From CAYFZR01 sp964347835 [NCBI: uncultured archaeon] (GTDB taxonomy: Archaea > CAYFZR01), in assembly GCA_964347835.1 (NCBI GenBank), contig CAYFZR010000065.1, positions 1 through 64,000 of the forward strand: DNA of 64,000 nucleotides, read 5' to 3'. Below are positions 16,524 to 25,778 of this stretch, in pieces. The stretch's first letter is position 1. The number at the start of each line of letters is the position of its first letter. The notes under the pieces were generated by a model that ran no database searches, had not been told where the DNA came from, and saw only the letters and a list, made by a program, of their open reading frames with translations. The position numbers and the translations under genes are program-made.

Positions 16524-17390
16524 TTATTCCTTCTGACCGATCATCAAAAAGTAACCGCCTTCTCGATCCAGAGTAAAAATCCATAATAACTGGCAGATAA
16601 ATCGTTCTAAGCGTCCTCCTAACTCTTCTTCCTTGAAAAGTTTTTCTTCAGGATCGAAATCTTTGCCGAGACGCGTCTTAGGCAAACTGTTAACAAACTT
16701 GACTTTGTTCTCTTCGAACCAGGACATGACCTCATCCACGGTATGGCTAGACTCATGTGGATTCATATACTGGTCTTGAAACCAGATTTTCTTTTTTTCG
16801 TCATCCATTGGTGATCGCATAAAATAGTCCAGCCATAAAAAACGGTCACCAGTTTGTTGAAAAGTAAATCGTCGAAATTTAGATAACAGGCGGGCGTATT
16901 TGTTGTATAATCCCACTATGATGTATCCGTTTTTCTTTACAAGTTTACATAATTCTCTGAAGCCTTTACGTGGATCTGCAGTGTGATGTAAAACGCCTAG
17001 GCAGAATAAGAAATCAAAGGATTCTGGCTTAAAGGCTGTTTTGAAAAGATCCATTTGAATAAAAGAAACATCGTCTAAACCTTGTTTCTTTCTAAATAAC
17101 TCGGCTTTTTTTAAAGAATTAAAGGAGAAGTCTGCCCCGATTACTCGACGATTTGCAAGTGAAAGGTAGATTGCAAGTTGTCCTGTACCGCACCCGAAAT
17201 CTATTATCCGTTTGAGTGGAGGTATCTGGTCATTGAGCATCTTTGCGAAGACTTTGGTTTCAGCCTTGACTATTAAACTATCGAGGGAGTCAAATTCCTC
17301 GTAGCCAGGGAAAGAGCATTTTTCGTAAAAACTTTTAACTTTACTACCGACGAGTTTTTCGGATGAATTTAACTGCATAGAATCATCCAA
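16524..17390 (-). CDS. class I SAM-dependent methyltransferase
   Basis: 288 residues. Motif I is IIDFGCGTGQLAIYL, the post-I acidic residue is in VIGADFS, and motif III-like FLFCLGVLHHTADPRKG is typical of UbiE-like small-molecule methyltransferases. The C-terminal half (MNPHESSHTVDEVMSWF) resembles the tail of methyltransferases found in natural-product and glycolipid loci. Substrate unknown. It reads in the same direction as the DUF5989 gene but starts about 70 nt upstream of it, so they may be cotranscribed. Confidence 0.87.
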   Translation of the reverse strand: MDDSMQLNSSEKLVGSKVKSFYEKCSFPGYEEFDSLDSLIVKAETKVFAKMLNDQIPPLKRIIDFGCGTGQLAIYLSLANRRVIGADFSFNSLKKAELFRKKQGLDDVSFIQMDLFKTAFKPESFDFLFCLGVLHHTADPRKGFRELCKLVKKNGYIIVGLYNKYARLLSKFRRFTFQQTGDRFLWLDYFMRSPMDDEKKKIWFQDQYMNPHESSHTVDEVMSWFEENKVKFVNSLPKTRLGKDFDPEEKLFKEEELGGRLERFICQLLWIFTLDREGGYFLMIGQKE

Positions 17391-17524
17391 TTATTCTCAA
17401 TATTAATTATTTTATCTACATTTTTCTATAAAAGTCTATTTGCGCAACGAACAAAAAATTTAATGTCCCTAACCTATTTGTGCCTAGAAATGTCTTTCTT
17501 AGAGATGTCTATCCTTAGCATTTC

Positions 17525-18556
17525 TTATTTGTACCATTCTAAACTCTCAGCAACGTACTCAATAAAACCTACGAAGAATTCTTTAGTTTCCTCGGAGAGG
17601 GATGTCTTTTTTATTAATTCAATTGCTTTTTTTGCATGGGTTCTGGAATCTTCTTTAGCCTTATCTAATGCACCGGTTCGCTTTATGATTTCTCTTATTT
17701 TTTCTATGTCCTCTTCCGTTATATCGCCTTTCACCTTCAATTTATCTAAATCTTCTTCTTCAGAAAATTCAAAGGCATATACAGTGTGCAGGGGTTTTTT
17801 TCCTAAAACAATGTCTCCAACTGGTTCTCTACCGTACTCTTCTTCGCTCGCAAAACTTCCAATTATGTCGTCTTGTATATCAAAGGAATAACCTATGTGA
17901 GAGGCTGCTTCCTTCAATTTAAGAATGTCCTCATCAGGAGCTTTTCCTAAAATCGCTCCAGTCAAAATCGTGCAATTAAAAAGCGATGCTGCTCTTCTAC
18001 TAGCCATAACATACCATTCTCTCCTGTTCGGCTCTGTATATTCAAAAAGCAGATCGAGAATTTGACTCTCATTTACCCATTGAAAATCCTTTACAAATAA
18101 CTCGATCACTTCGCTTATCAATTCGTCGCTAAAACCCGAATTTTGAATTGCCTGGATACACAAGGCATAAATCATATTTCCTGTGAATACAGCAAGACCT
18201 TCTCCAAACCTCTCATCGTAACCACCAAATATCTTATGAAAGGCTTTACCTCCTCTCCTGAGATTATCTCTGTCGATCAAATCATCGTGGACCAAGATGC
18301 TATGTCTATACAACTCTATACCTACGCAAACGTCTAGGATCTTCTCATTAACCTCATTGGTATATCCTTTGTAAGTCAACAATGTACTGCAAGAGGCTAA
18401 TCTCTTCCCCTTTCTTAGAATATATTCTTTAAACCGCGAATAAACATCATATATGAAAGGGTGATAATCTTTTGCCTCATTTAAAAGATCTACAAAGTAT
18501 TTTTCCAGTCTTTTATTAATTATCTCTGTGTATTCGTCTAATATTCTCTCGTGCAT
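17525..18556 (-). CDS. geranylgeranyl/farnesyl diphosphate synthase (polyprenyl synthetase)
   Basis: 343 residues from ATG 18556, which has a ribosome site (AAAGGTGA) 5 nt upstream; a GTG three codons earlier lies within that site. The first Asp-rich motif is LVHDDLIDRD and the second GYSFDIQDDIIG, with the RRGGKAFHK and GKR substrate-binding motifs. It condenses isopentenyl diphosphate with allylic diphosphates to make the C15-C20 precursors of archaeal ether lipids. Product length cannot be fixed from sequence. It is followed on the same strand by the methyltransferase. Confidence 0.92.
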   Translation of the reverse strand: MHERILDEYTEIINKRLEKYFVDLLNEAKDYHPFIYDVYSRFKEYILRKGKRLASCSTLLTYKGYTNEVNEKILDVCVGIELYRHSILVHDDLIDRDNLRRGGKAFHKIFGGYDERFGEGLAVFTGNMIYALCIQAIQNSGFSDELISEVIELFVKDFQWVNESQILDLLFEYTEPNRREWYVMASRRAASLFNCTILTGAILGKAPDEDILKLKEAASHIGYSFDIQDDIIGSFASEEEYGREPVGDIVLGKKPLHTVYAFEFSEEEDLDKLKVKGDITEEDIEKIREIIKRTGALDKAKEDSRTHAKKAIELIKKTSLSEETKEFFVGFIEYVAESLEWYK

Positions 18557-18597
18557 TTTATTCACCTTTTTATTCTATACAGTCTATACAGTCTATT

Positions 18598-19872
18598 CTA
18601 TGCAGTCAACAACATACCAAGAAACTTTGCATAATTCATCAAATCATCTACCCTAATATTTTCATTTGCAGCGTGATCATTACTCTCCAAAAGTCTTCCT
18701 ACGCCGTAGCAACATACCGGTAATCCTGTCTTTTGGATTGCATATGCGACATCAAGGCTTCCTTGCGCCCCGACAAGTTCTAATTCTTCTCCTCTTGCAT
18801 AACTGGCTATTTTTTGAACTTTCTTTACCCACGGATGATTTGAATCAGTGTACATCGGGGGATACACCTCTTCGTAGGTCCAATTAAATTTTATATCTGG
18901 GTCCTTTTGTTTTGATCTTTCTAAAGCAAGCTCTATTTCCGACAAAACATCTTCAAGTTTTTCTTCTGGAATATACCTCCGGTCTCCTTTCAGGGTGCAT
19001 TTATCGGGTATTATATTTTCCTTAACACCAGCATTTATCATCGTCATGTTTAATACGGGTACAACATTTTTCAAATCAACTTTATCTTCTATAACGGGGC
19101 TACTAGGCAACTTAGATCTTCTCTTTTCTATTACGGCTTTTAGGTTCATGAATTCTTCCATAATACTCGTAGACTTCTCTATCGGGTTAACGCCGAGAAA
19201 ACTACTACCACTATGCCAAGACTTCCCAAAAACGTCTATACACCAGTTAATAACTCCATTTGTCCCGATGGTAATGGCATCACCACTACTATCCATGCAT
19301 AGGAAATAATCTCCTTCTAAGATGCCTTCATCGGCGAAATAGCAAAGACCAGAATAAGGGCCTACCTCTTCGTCTGTTGCTAAGACAATCCTAAGGTTGT
19401 AATTTAGTTCAAGATCTAGTTCTTCTACTGCATTTACTGCGGTCAAGAGTGCAGCCACTCCACCCTTAGAGTCGGAAGCACCGCGTCCATAGATTCTGCC
19501 ATCTTTTATCACGCCTTCGAAGGGGGGTACATTCCATCCCGGTCCAGCGGGAACAACGTCTAGGTGTGTGGATATTATGGCTGTCTCTTTTGCTCCAGCA
19601 TTAAGAAATGCATGTAAGTTGGTTCTCTTTCCTTCTAACAAGGGATTTTTTTCTCTTTGTTTCTTTTTAAAAATATCATCAGGCATTAAAATCTTCTCAA
19701 CTTCAAATCCAAGTTCTTCAAACTTTGGGATTAAAAAATCACATATTTCTTCGTATTTCTCGCCCGGAGGAACAATGGTGGCAAACTTGATCAGATCCCT
19801 GAGTAGATTTATGGTTTGATTCTTTTTTTCTCCTATCGCAACTACAATGTTTTCATCCTTCATCTTGACCAC
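18598..19872 (-). CDS. M20 family peptidase/deacylase (ArgE/DapE-like)
   Basis: 424 residues. Zinc site and dimerisation layout are clear: STHLDVVPAGPGW (first His, then Asp), YGRGASDSKGG (bridging Asp), TDEEVGPYSG (catalytic Glu pair), and DHAANENI near the end for the last His. The family hydrolyses N-acyl amino acids or dipeptides with two zinc ions; the substrate is open. GTG start; an in-frame ATG three codons later is equally plausible. It lies just upstream of the GGPP synthase (about 40 nt) on the same strand, with no obvious functional link. Confidence 0.88.
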   Translation of the reverse strand: MVKMKDENIVVAIGEKKNQTINLLRDLIKFATIVPPGEKYEEICDFLIPKFEELGFEVEKILMPDDIFKKKQREKNPLLEGKRTNLHAFLNAGAKETAIISTHLDVVPAGPGWNVPPFEGVIKDGRIYGRGASDSKGGVAALLTAVNAVEELDLELNYNLRIVLATDEEVGPYSGLCYFADEGILEGDYFLCMDSSGDAITIGTNGVINWCIDVFGKSWHSGSSFLGVNPIEKSTSIMEEFMNLKAVIEKRRSKLPSSPVIEDKVDLKNVVPVLNMTMINAGVKENIIPDKCTLKGDRRYIPEEKLEDVLSEIELALERSKQKDPDIKFNWTYEEVYPPMYTDSNHPWVKKVQKIASYARGEELELVGAQGSLDVAYAIQKTGLPVCCYGVGRLLESNDHAANENIRVDDLMNYAKFLGMLLTA

Positions 19873-19970
19873 GCACGTTTAAAATGCTAGGCGATAACAT
19901 TTAAATATGTATTTTCTAACAATTCTCAAAAGAAGAGATAAAAATATTTTAAATTAAAATTTCATGCGGG

Positions 19971-21833
19971 ATGGTTGGTAATTTGGTGGAAGAGGAAAAA
20001 GAATCTAACAAAAGAGAGTCTATGAATTACCTTGAGTCATTGTTTTATTCCCTCCGCGACATCACCAAAGAAAGATGGTTCAAAGTAGATATGCTTGCCA
20101 TTCTAGCAGGTCTTGCCGGCGGTATTGGTGCTGTTTTATTTAGAGGCATGATAGCAATAAATCAAAAGATCTTCTTCGGCACGCTCTTACCTCAAATTTC
20201 ATTCTCGGCTAGCAAGTATAATTTAGGTCTAATAGCCTTGCCTGCGTTAGGAGGATTGATAATAGGCCCTATAATTTACAAAGTCAGTCCGGAAACAAAA
20301 GGACACGGTGTTCCGGAAGTTATGGAGGCTTTAAACCTGAGAGGAGGTAGAATTAGAACAAGAGTTGCCTTCATTAAGATCCTTGTATCATCCATTACAA
20401 TAGGTTCCGGAGGGAGCGCAGGAAGAGAGGGTCCTATTGCACAGATAGGCTCTTCTGTAGGCTCCATGGTAGGGCAACGATACAAACTTACCGAGCGGGA
20501 TATTAGATTGCTCGTCGTTTGCGGTGCTGCAGCAGGCATTGCTGCTACGTTTAACGCTCCTTTGGGAGGAGTTTTATTTGGATTGGAAGTCCTTTACAGA
20601 AGAATAGAGCCTTTAGACGCTATACCAATTTTGCTTGCATCAGTGGTTGGTACTTCTGTAGCAATTAGTATATTAGGACCTAGTCCTTCATTAACTGTGC
20701 CACCCTTCCCGTTTCCAAAAGTACAAGAGCTCGGCTTATATCTTATATTTGGCTTGATATTTGGCGTAATCTCGTTCGTTTGGGTAAGAATTTTCTACAA
20801 AATCGAGGATTTCTTCGACGAGGTAAAGATTATTCCTCCTCAATACAGGCTCGCCGTAGGTGGTCTCTTCGTTGGAATGCTCGGAATCATCTCATTGAAC
20901 ATACTTGGCATAAATTATGCAGAAACTGCAAATAACCCTAAAATAATGGGATTAATAAATGACAACATAATGGGAGTAGGATATGGTGGCGTAGACTTAG
21001 CCATGCTGGGTGGTTTGCCATTAACTCTCTTATTTATCCTTGGATTATTAAAAATATTCTCCACGTCATTTACTATAGGTACTGGAGGTAGCGGAGGCAT
21101 ATTTGCTCCTTCCCTTTATATAGGCACAATGCTCGGCGGCGCTCTCGGTTTGACCTTCCATAACTATTTCCCTAACTTAGTGGAGACTCCAACGGCATAT
21201 TCTCTTGTCGGGATGGGCGCATTGTTCGCAGGAGCGGCTAGCGCCCCCCTCACATGTATTATATTTATACCCGAAATGGCAAGGAATTTCAACTTGTTCC
21301 TTCCTTTAATGTTGGCTTGTTCTACAAGCTATGCAGTAGCACATGTTTTGCTAAAAGGCTCTTCGATCTATACTTTAAAACTCGAGAGGCGGGGAGTAAA
21401 AATAAGAGAAGAATGGGCTCCGACACTTGAAAAGATTAAGGTAGAAGATGCGATGAACACTAATTTGGTCACCATATCTCAAAATGATTATCTAGCCGAT
21501 CTTCATGATATTATGCTGGAAAGGCATCATTTGGGCTATCCGGTTGTTGATGGTAATAAGTTGTCAGGTATCATCACCTTCGATGATTTAATAAAAGTAC
21601 CCTTAGATGAGAGAAACGGCGTCTTAATCTCAGAAATCATGACTAAAAACCTTATTGTTACCTATCCAGATGAGACTTTACAGAAGGCATTAGAAAAATT
21701 ACACAGAAACGATATTGGTAGGTTACCAGTAGTTGAAAAAGATAATCCAGAAAAACTAGTTGGAATTATAACAAGATCTGATATACTTCGCGCGCTAGAG
21801 ATTGCAGTTTTAAAGGAACGCGAAATGTATTGA
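19971..21833 (+). CDS. ClC-type chloride channel/antiporter with CBS pair
   Basis: 620 residues. About ten or more membrane helices over residues ~35-460, with the ClC selectivity motifs GSGGSAGREGP (including the gating Glu), GTGGSGGIFAP, and TFNAPLGGVLFGLEV. A C-terminal cytoplasmic pair of CBS domains (~485-615; EDAMNTNLVTIS and SEIMTKNLIV) probably senses adenosine nucleotides. Whether it is a channel or a Cl-/H+ exchanger cannot be decided here. The following ACT-domain gene begins 9 nt after its stop, so the two are likely cotranscribed. Confidence 0.93.
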   Translation: MVGNLVEEEKESNKRESMNYLESLFYSLRDITKERWFKVDMLAILAGLAGGIGAVLFRGMIAINQKIFFGTLLPQISFSASKYNLGLIALPALGGLIIGPIIYKVSPETKGHGVPEVMEALNLRGGRIRTRVAFIKILVSSITIGSGGSAGREGPIAQIGSSVGSMVGQRYKLTERDIRLLVVCGAAAGIAATFNAPLGGVLFGLEVLYRRIEPLDAIPILLASVVGTSVAISILGPSPSLTVPPFPFPKVQELGLYLIFGLIFGVISFVWVRIFYKIEDFFDEVKIIPPQYRLAVGGLFVGMLGIISLNILGINYAETANNPKIMGLINDNIMGVGYGGVDLAMLGGLPLTLLFILGLLKIFSTSFTIGTGGSGGIFAPSLYIGTMLGGALGLTFHNYFPNLVETPTAYSLVGMGALFAGAASAPLTCIIFIPEMARNFNLFLPLMLACSTSYAVAHVLLKGSSIYTLKLERRGVKIREEWAPTLEKIKVEDAMNTNLVTISQNDYLADLHDIMLERHHLGYPVVDGNKLSGIITFDDLIKVPLDERNGVLISEIMTKNLIVTYPDETLQKALEKLHRNDIGRLPVVEKDNPEKLVGIITRSDILRALEIAVLKEREMY

Positions 21834-21842
21834 GGAATTCAC

Positions 21843-22346
21843 ATGTGGAAAATTATTGAAGATATATTTGACCCATATCCTGCGCAGAAGAGAGTTGTCC
21901 AATTATTGTTAGAAAGAGGTTTCCAAGTAAGAGAGGACGAAAAGATTGTCTGCGGAAACATTGAGATACCCCACACGCAGATTGCAAAAGAGGCAGGTGT
22001 TGATAGGCGTGTAGTTGACGCTACGGCCAGAAAAATACTTGAGAATGATCTTCTTCGTAATATCTTTACTGAAATCAGGTCAATTGCTTTTTTAAGAGAC
22101 GTTGCCATCCACCTAGGACACGGAGTAATCGAAATCTCTGTTAAAGATGCAAGCCAACCAGGTATAATAGGGAGCATAAGCATGAAAATCGCTGAACACG
22201 GTATAAGCATTAGACAGGCAGTCGCAGATGATCCTGAATTATCTGATGAGCCAAAGTTCACAATAATTACCAACGAACCTATATCGAGCAGTGTTATTGA
22301 AGAGTTAAAGAAGATTCCAAACATAAAGAGTCTAACCATCTACTGA
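21843..22346 (+). CDS. HTH-ACT regulator of amino acid metabolism (COG2150 type)
   Basis: 167 residues: an N-terminal winged-helix region (AQKRVVQLLLERGFQVR..HTQIAKEAGVDRRVVDATARKI) followed by an ACT domain (~90-167; HGVIEISVKDASQPGIIGSIS). This is a small archaeal family annotated as amino-acid-metabolism regulators; ACT domains bind amino acids. Cytoplasmic DNA-binding protein. Downstream partner of the ClC gene. Confidence 0.85.
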   Translation: MWKIIEDIFDPYPAQKRVVQLLLERGFQVREDEKIVCGNIEIPHTQIAKEAGVDRRVVDATARKILENDLLRNIFTEIRSIAFLRDVAIHLGHGVIEISVKDASQPGIIGSISMKIAEHGISIRQAVADDPELSDEPKFTIITNEPISSSVIEELKKIPNIKSLTIY

Positions 22347-22763
22347 TTAGAAGGGTCATGTCGTCAGAATTAACAATCGTTTTCTTATCAAAAATAGTCA
22401 TTCAAATGTCTTTTTTACCAACGAAGCCCAAACCATGATCTAAAATGAATTATCAGTAATTATTATAAAATCAAAAATCCTTATTTGGGTTCTATTTCAA
22501 GAATTGGACTCTCTAGTTCATTTTCTGAATACAAAAAGGAAAATTTCATCTATATAGCTGATTATATCGGTAATTGTATTTAAACCGCAAAATACTTATG
22601 TTTCGTGAAACTTAGTAAAAACACTTGGTGGGGGAGGACAGATAATATGTTTTTATTTTGAATCTGAATTAGCGTTGAAAACCTAGCATTAAACTTTTTT
22701 TAAATTTAACGCCAAGGAGGGGCGCTATGATAAAAATACTAATTAAAAGGGGAGGTGAAATAA
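22347..22763 (+). promoter_or_regulatory. leader region of lipoprotein copy 1
   Basis: 417 nt with no full gene. From about 22590 it is duplicated before the second lipoprotein (23460-23653). Conserved parts: a purine-rich ribosome-site-like run followed by CAGATAA-ATG and a mini frame (MFLF here; MFYFKSELA in copy 2, one base shorter); AATCTGAATTAGCG; a GC-rich hairpin just before the gene (GCCAAGGAGGGGC here, GCGCC/GGCGC in copy 2); and the strong ribosome site GGGGAGGTGA. Possibly a leader with post-transcriptional control. Confidence 0.45.
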
Positions 22764-23339
22764 ATGGAAATGTACAAAATGGGATTGATACTTTCACTCC
22801 TGCTAATGATAGGATTAGTAGCAGGCTGTATTGGAGCAAAAGAGAAAGCGGCTGCACCCACGACACCAGCCATCCATGCTACAGGAAATATAGTCACCAT
22901 CATACCCTGCTCTGCCCCTGACGTGGATTGCATGTTCGAACAAAAATTCGGTGACGAGCTAATGAAGACCCGAAATCAATACAGTATATTTACGGGAACC
23001 ATGGAGGGAACCGGGACCGGCGTGAATAGCCAATTAATAAACCTAAAGACGGGTAAAGCATTCAACTCGGCGTACGGTCACTTTGTCGGAACAGTGGGCG
23101 ACTCAGAACCAGGCAGCTTCGCACGCTTCTGGACGTGGACCCTTGATATCCCAGCCTTACGTGGTGAAGAAGGTAATTACACGTGGGAAGGCTACCATTG
23201 GGTTATCGAAGGCACCGGCATGGGTGGCCTGGAGGGTATCTGTGGAGGAGGAACCTTTGAGGGCTATGGTACGCCTGAGTTAGGCTTCACCACCACCTAT
23301 GACTTCGAGTTCCGCTTCGGCGAAGCTTGCAAAGAGTGA
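22764..23339 (+). CDS. lipoprotein, tandem copy 1
   Basis: 191 residues. Lipoprotein signal: MGLILSLLLMIGLVAGC with lipobox LVAGC. The mature part starts with an Ala/Pro/Thr linker, then a ~150-residue beta-rich domain with VDCMFEQKF, GTVGDSEPGSFARF, and a glycine-rich GLEGICGGGTFEG, ending FRFGEACKE. The glycine-rich end recalls small lipocalin-like barrels (DUF3224/allene-oxide-cyclase type), a weak resemblance. Five cysteines in the mature domain may form disulfides. The coding sequence is visibly more GC-rich than its neighbours, suggesting transfer. The paralogue lies 890 nt downstream. Confidence 0.82.
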   Translation: MEMYKMGLILSLLLMIGLVAGCIGAKEKAAAPTTPAIHATGNIVTIIPCSAPDVDCMFEQKFGDELMKTRNQYSIFTGTMEGTGTGVNSQLINLKTGKAFNSAYGHFVGTVGDSEPGSFARFWTWTLDIPALRGEEGNYTWEGYHWVIEGTGMGGLEGICGGGTFEGYGTPELGFTTTYDFEFRFGEACKE

Positions 23340-23653
23340 AGCTCGCCATAACCATGAGTAAAATAGGTAGCCTAACCACGAGTTAAGCTTCCCCCATTTT
23401 TTTTGGTTAAAATACTAAACAGGATCTTAGGTTGAACTAATATCGGTAACTTTCACAAAATCGAAAATTACTTATATTTCGGAAAATACAAAGTAATCTA
23501 CCTTAATTTAGCGCCGATGGAGGGGGGCAGATAACATGTTTTATTTTAAATCTGAATTAGCGTAGAAATTCTGCTATTAATTATTTTTTTTAATTTAGCG
23601 CCGAGTGTGGGGCGCGATGATAAAAATACTAATTAAAAGGGGAGGTGAAATAA
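23340..23653 (+). promoter_or_regulatory. spacer and leader of lipoprotein copy 2
   Basis: 314 nt. It begins with a terminator-like stretch after copy 1 (GCCTAACCACGAGTTAAGC then a T run around 23392-23403), followed by the second copy of the leader: GGAGGGGGGCAGATAACATG, the mini frame MFYFKSELA, AATTTAGCGCC(8 nt)GGCGC and GGGGAGGTGA before the gene. A third GCGCC-containing piece occurs near 23510. Confidence 0.45.
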
Positions 23654-24223
23654 ATGGAAATGTACAAAAAGGGATTTTTGCTACTGTTAATGATAGGATT
23701 AGTAGCAGGCTGCATTGGAGCAAAAGAGAAAGCGGCTGCACCCACGACACCAGCCATCCATGCTACAGGACAGATAGTCACCATCATACCCTGCCAAGCC
23801 CCTGACGTGGATTGCATGTTCACCCACAAATTCGACAACGAGATAGTAGACACCCGAACTGCATACAGTATATTTACGGGAACCATTGAGGGAACCGCGA
23901 CCACAGTGCAGAGCCACACGCTAAACCTAAAGACGGCTAAAGCAATCGCCTCGGGGTACGGTCACTTTATCGGAACAGTGGGCGACTCAGAACCAGGCAG
24001 CTTCGCACGCTTCCAATCGGCTACTTGTGATGTCCCACGCTTACGCGGGGAAAAAGGTAATGTCACGTGCGAAGGCTACCTTCGGGTTATCGAGGGCACA
24101 GGCTTGGGTGGCCTGGAGGGTATCTGTGGAGGAGGAACCGAGAAGACCACGGGTTCGCCTGAGTTAGGCTTCACCACCACCTATGACTACGAGTTCCGCT
24201 TCGGCGAAGCTTGCAAAGAGTGA
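23654..24223 (+). CDS. lipoprotein, tandem copy 2
   Basis: 189 residues, paralogue of the gene at 22764 with the same lipobox (LVAGC), the same linker and the same ending (FRFGEACKE). It differs mainly in the surface part (THKFDNEIVDTRTAYS; QSATCDVPRLRGEKGNVTCEGY), where it gains two cysteines, which suggests an extra disulfide, and in GGGTEKTTGSPELG. The start is set by GGGGAGGTGAAATAAATG, identical in both copies. Anchored on the outside of the membrane; function unknown. Confidence 0.82.
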   Translation: MEMYKKGFLLLLMIGLVAGCIGAKEKAAAPTTPAIHATGQIVTIIPCQAPDVDCMFTHKFDNEIVDTRTAYSIFTGTIEGTATTVQSHTLNLKTAKAIASGYGHFIGTVGDSEPGSFARFQSATCDVPRLRGEKGNVTCEGYLRVIEGTGLGGLEGICGGGTEKTTGSPELGFTTTYDYEFRFGEACKE

Positions 24224-24253
24224 AGCTTGCCATGACCATGAGTAACATAAGTA

Positions 24254-24284
24254 GCCTAACACGAGTTAGGCTTCCCCATTTTTT
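24254..24284 (+). terminator. hairpin plus T run after lipoprotein copy 2
   Basis: Perfect 7-bp stem GCCTAAC/GTTAGGC with loop ACGA, followed by CTTCCCCA and TTTTTT. The same structure, less perfect, follows copy 1. Confidence 0.6.
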
Positions 24285-24426
24285 GGTTAAAATACTTAAT
24301 ACTTAACAGAACCCTTCTTCAAATAGCGAGATTTACATGTAAGCGCCAACTGTACAGCGTTAAATCCTATTTCTAAATTCATAACCTTAATATAGGATCG
24401 AAAATTCCATCCCTTGAGGTGGTCAA

Positions 24427-24630
24427 TTGAAGAAAGAATTAATCTTTGCCATCTCTTTTTTTGCGTTGGTTAATATCGCCTTAATTGTATTAGGTTTACT
24501 TTTTCTTTCAAGAATAACAGATCTCTATTCTTCAGGAAAGTTACCTGTATACCCTTTGGTATTAGGTTTTATTCTCGCAATAATCCTCGGTACCTTATCC
24601 GTTTTGCTCAGAAAAATTTTACCAAAATAA
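24427..24630 (+). CDS. small two-helix membrane protein
   Basis: 67 residues, TTG start after GAGGTGGT. Two membrane helices (LIFAISFFALVNIALIVLGL and PLVLGFILAIILGTLSVLL) linked by a short loop with SSGKLPVYP, and a basic end. No family recognised. About 85 nt before another membrane protein on the same strand. Confidence 0.65.
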   Translation: MKKELIFAISFFALVNIALIVLGLLFLSRITDLYSSGKLPVYPLVLGFILAIILGTLSVLLRKILPK

Positions 24631-24715
24631 ACTATTCTAAAATTATTTCGAAAAGAATCGGAAAAAAAGGAAGATTTTTCGATATTATTGTACATACAGT
24701 TTATTGGTGGTGTAA

Positions 24716-25138
24716 ATGGTTGAAAAGAAGAAAAATAACAAGGAGAACTTCATATTCTCCCTTAAGGTTTCTACCATCGTATACGGTATCTTAGGATTCT
24801 TAGGTCTATTATGGGATTCCTTAGCTGGTCTAATCTTCTTAGGAATGATTCCTCTTACCATAAGTCTTGCTACAGGATGTATTACTGGAAACAAGATTAG
24901 AAACAGGGCCTTTTGTGCCTCAATAATGGTGGTTAGTCCTGTTTTATTTGTTTGCTTAATCTTCTTGACTGATCTTATAGTTTTCAGCTCAACTGGAACA
25001 ATAGCGGTTTTGGAAATAGTCGGATTATTGTATATGCCTACGATTATTCTAACGGCATTAACCGCAGGATACGTCATTGGATCACTCGTTCAATACTCTA
25101 CGAAGCAAAATACAAAAGAAGTTTCCCTAGAAGTCTAA
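24716..25138 (+). CDS. membrane protein, unknown (four helices)
   Basis: 140 residues, about four membrane segments with a lysine-rich cytoplasmic N-terminus (VEKKKNNKEN) and a polar C-terminus. Two cysteines near the third segment. Ribosome site GGTGGTG. It is probably expressed together with the 67-residue protein before it. No motif points to a function. Confidence 0.65.
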   Translation: MVEKKKNNKENFIFSLKVSTIVYGILGFLGLLWDSLAGLIFLGMIPLTISLATGCITGNKIRNRAFCASIMVVSPVLFVCLIFLTDLIVFSSTGTIAVLEIVGLLYMPTIILTALTAGYVIGSLVQYSTKQNTKEVSLEV

Positions 25139-25200
25139 ATTTTTTCCAATTAATTGTTTTATTCGTTCAAATTTGAACATATACAAGCAATTTTGATTAA

Positions 25201-25674
25201 CTAAAATTTTAATTTGTCAGTTATAAGAATGTAGGTATAAGATATGATTAATAGGGAATAGTTCAGGGCGAGAAACCATGGTTCTCCCCACGAAATTAAT
25301 CCTTTTACTTCTAAACTTGAAATGGGATAAAAAGGTCTTGGGGGGGCTATACTCTGATGGGTGAGGAAATCTATTACTACATGCATGCCCCAACCTAATA
25401 ATAGAGGATAAAAAAATCTACCAATAAAAAGAGAAGAAATAAAGAAGCAAAAAAACATTGTTAAAGGGCTATGGAAAAGATAATACAACTTGTATATCAG
25501 CGATGTTTCAGAAATAAATGCATGGTAAGGTGGAGATTTTCTGAAAGCAAAGTATATTAAAGCAGGGATTCCGAACAGAAGATCGGGTAAAATGGCGAAG
25601 AGTAATCCTAAATATTTCCATTCATACTTTCGGAATATTAAATATGCCCATAGACCGTGAGAAAAGAAGTCCAT
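25201..25674 (-). CDS. YdjM/DUF457-like membrane metal-dependent hydrolase
   Basis: 157 residues. It starts MDFFSHGLWAYLIF and has ILPDLLFG, FHSPLTMF and WGMHVVIDFLTH, the scattered His/Asp pattern of membrane-bound metal-dependent hydrolases of the YdjM (DUF457) group. Four to five membrane helices. The substrate is unknown for most of the family. Convergent with the gene at 24716. Its promoter lies in the ~100 nt before a dispersed repeat. Confidence 0.65.
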   Translation of the reverse strand: MDFFSHGLWAYLIFRKYEWKYLGLLFAILPDLLFGIPALIYFAFRKSPPYHAFISETSLIYKLYYLFHSPLTMFFCFFISSLFIGRFFYPLLLGWGMHVVIDFLTHQSIAPPRPFYPISSLEVKGLISWGEPWFLALNYSLLIISYTYILITDKLKF

Positions 25675-25778
25675 TCAGTTCACCTCTGTTTGTATTTTTC
25701 TGATTAGGATTTACCTGTATAAGAGTGTTACCTCAAAATCTTCTACCCTTATTAATAGTTTCTTTATTTTTCACATCC

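Larger units (their letters stand above)
22590..24290 (+). repeat. tandem duplication of about 890 nt
   Basis: Leader, lipoprotein gene and terminator are present twice, head to tail, with equivalent points 890 nt apart (starts at 22764 and 23654). Non-coding parts are conserved as patches, so they are probably under selection. Confidence 0.8.

Noticed and set aside
21839-22339. 166-codon minus-strand frame
   Set aside because: Antisense shadow of the HTH-ACT gene, which has clear domain motifs.
22727-22921. 64-codon frame overlapping lipoprotein copy 1, also present at copy 2
   Set aside because: Its recurrence is explained by the gene duplication; it lies out of frame inside the lipoprotein coding sequence.
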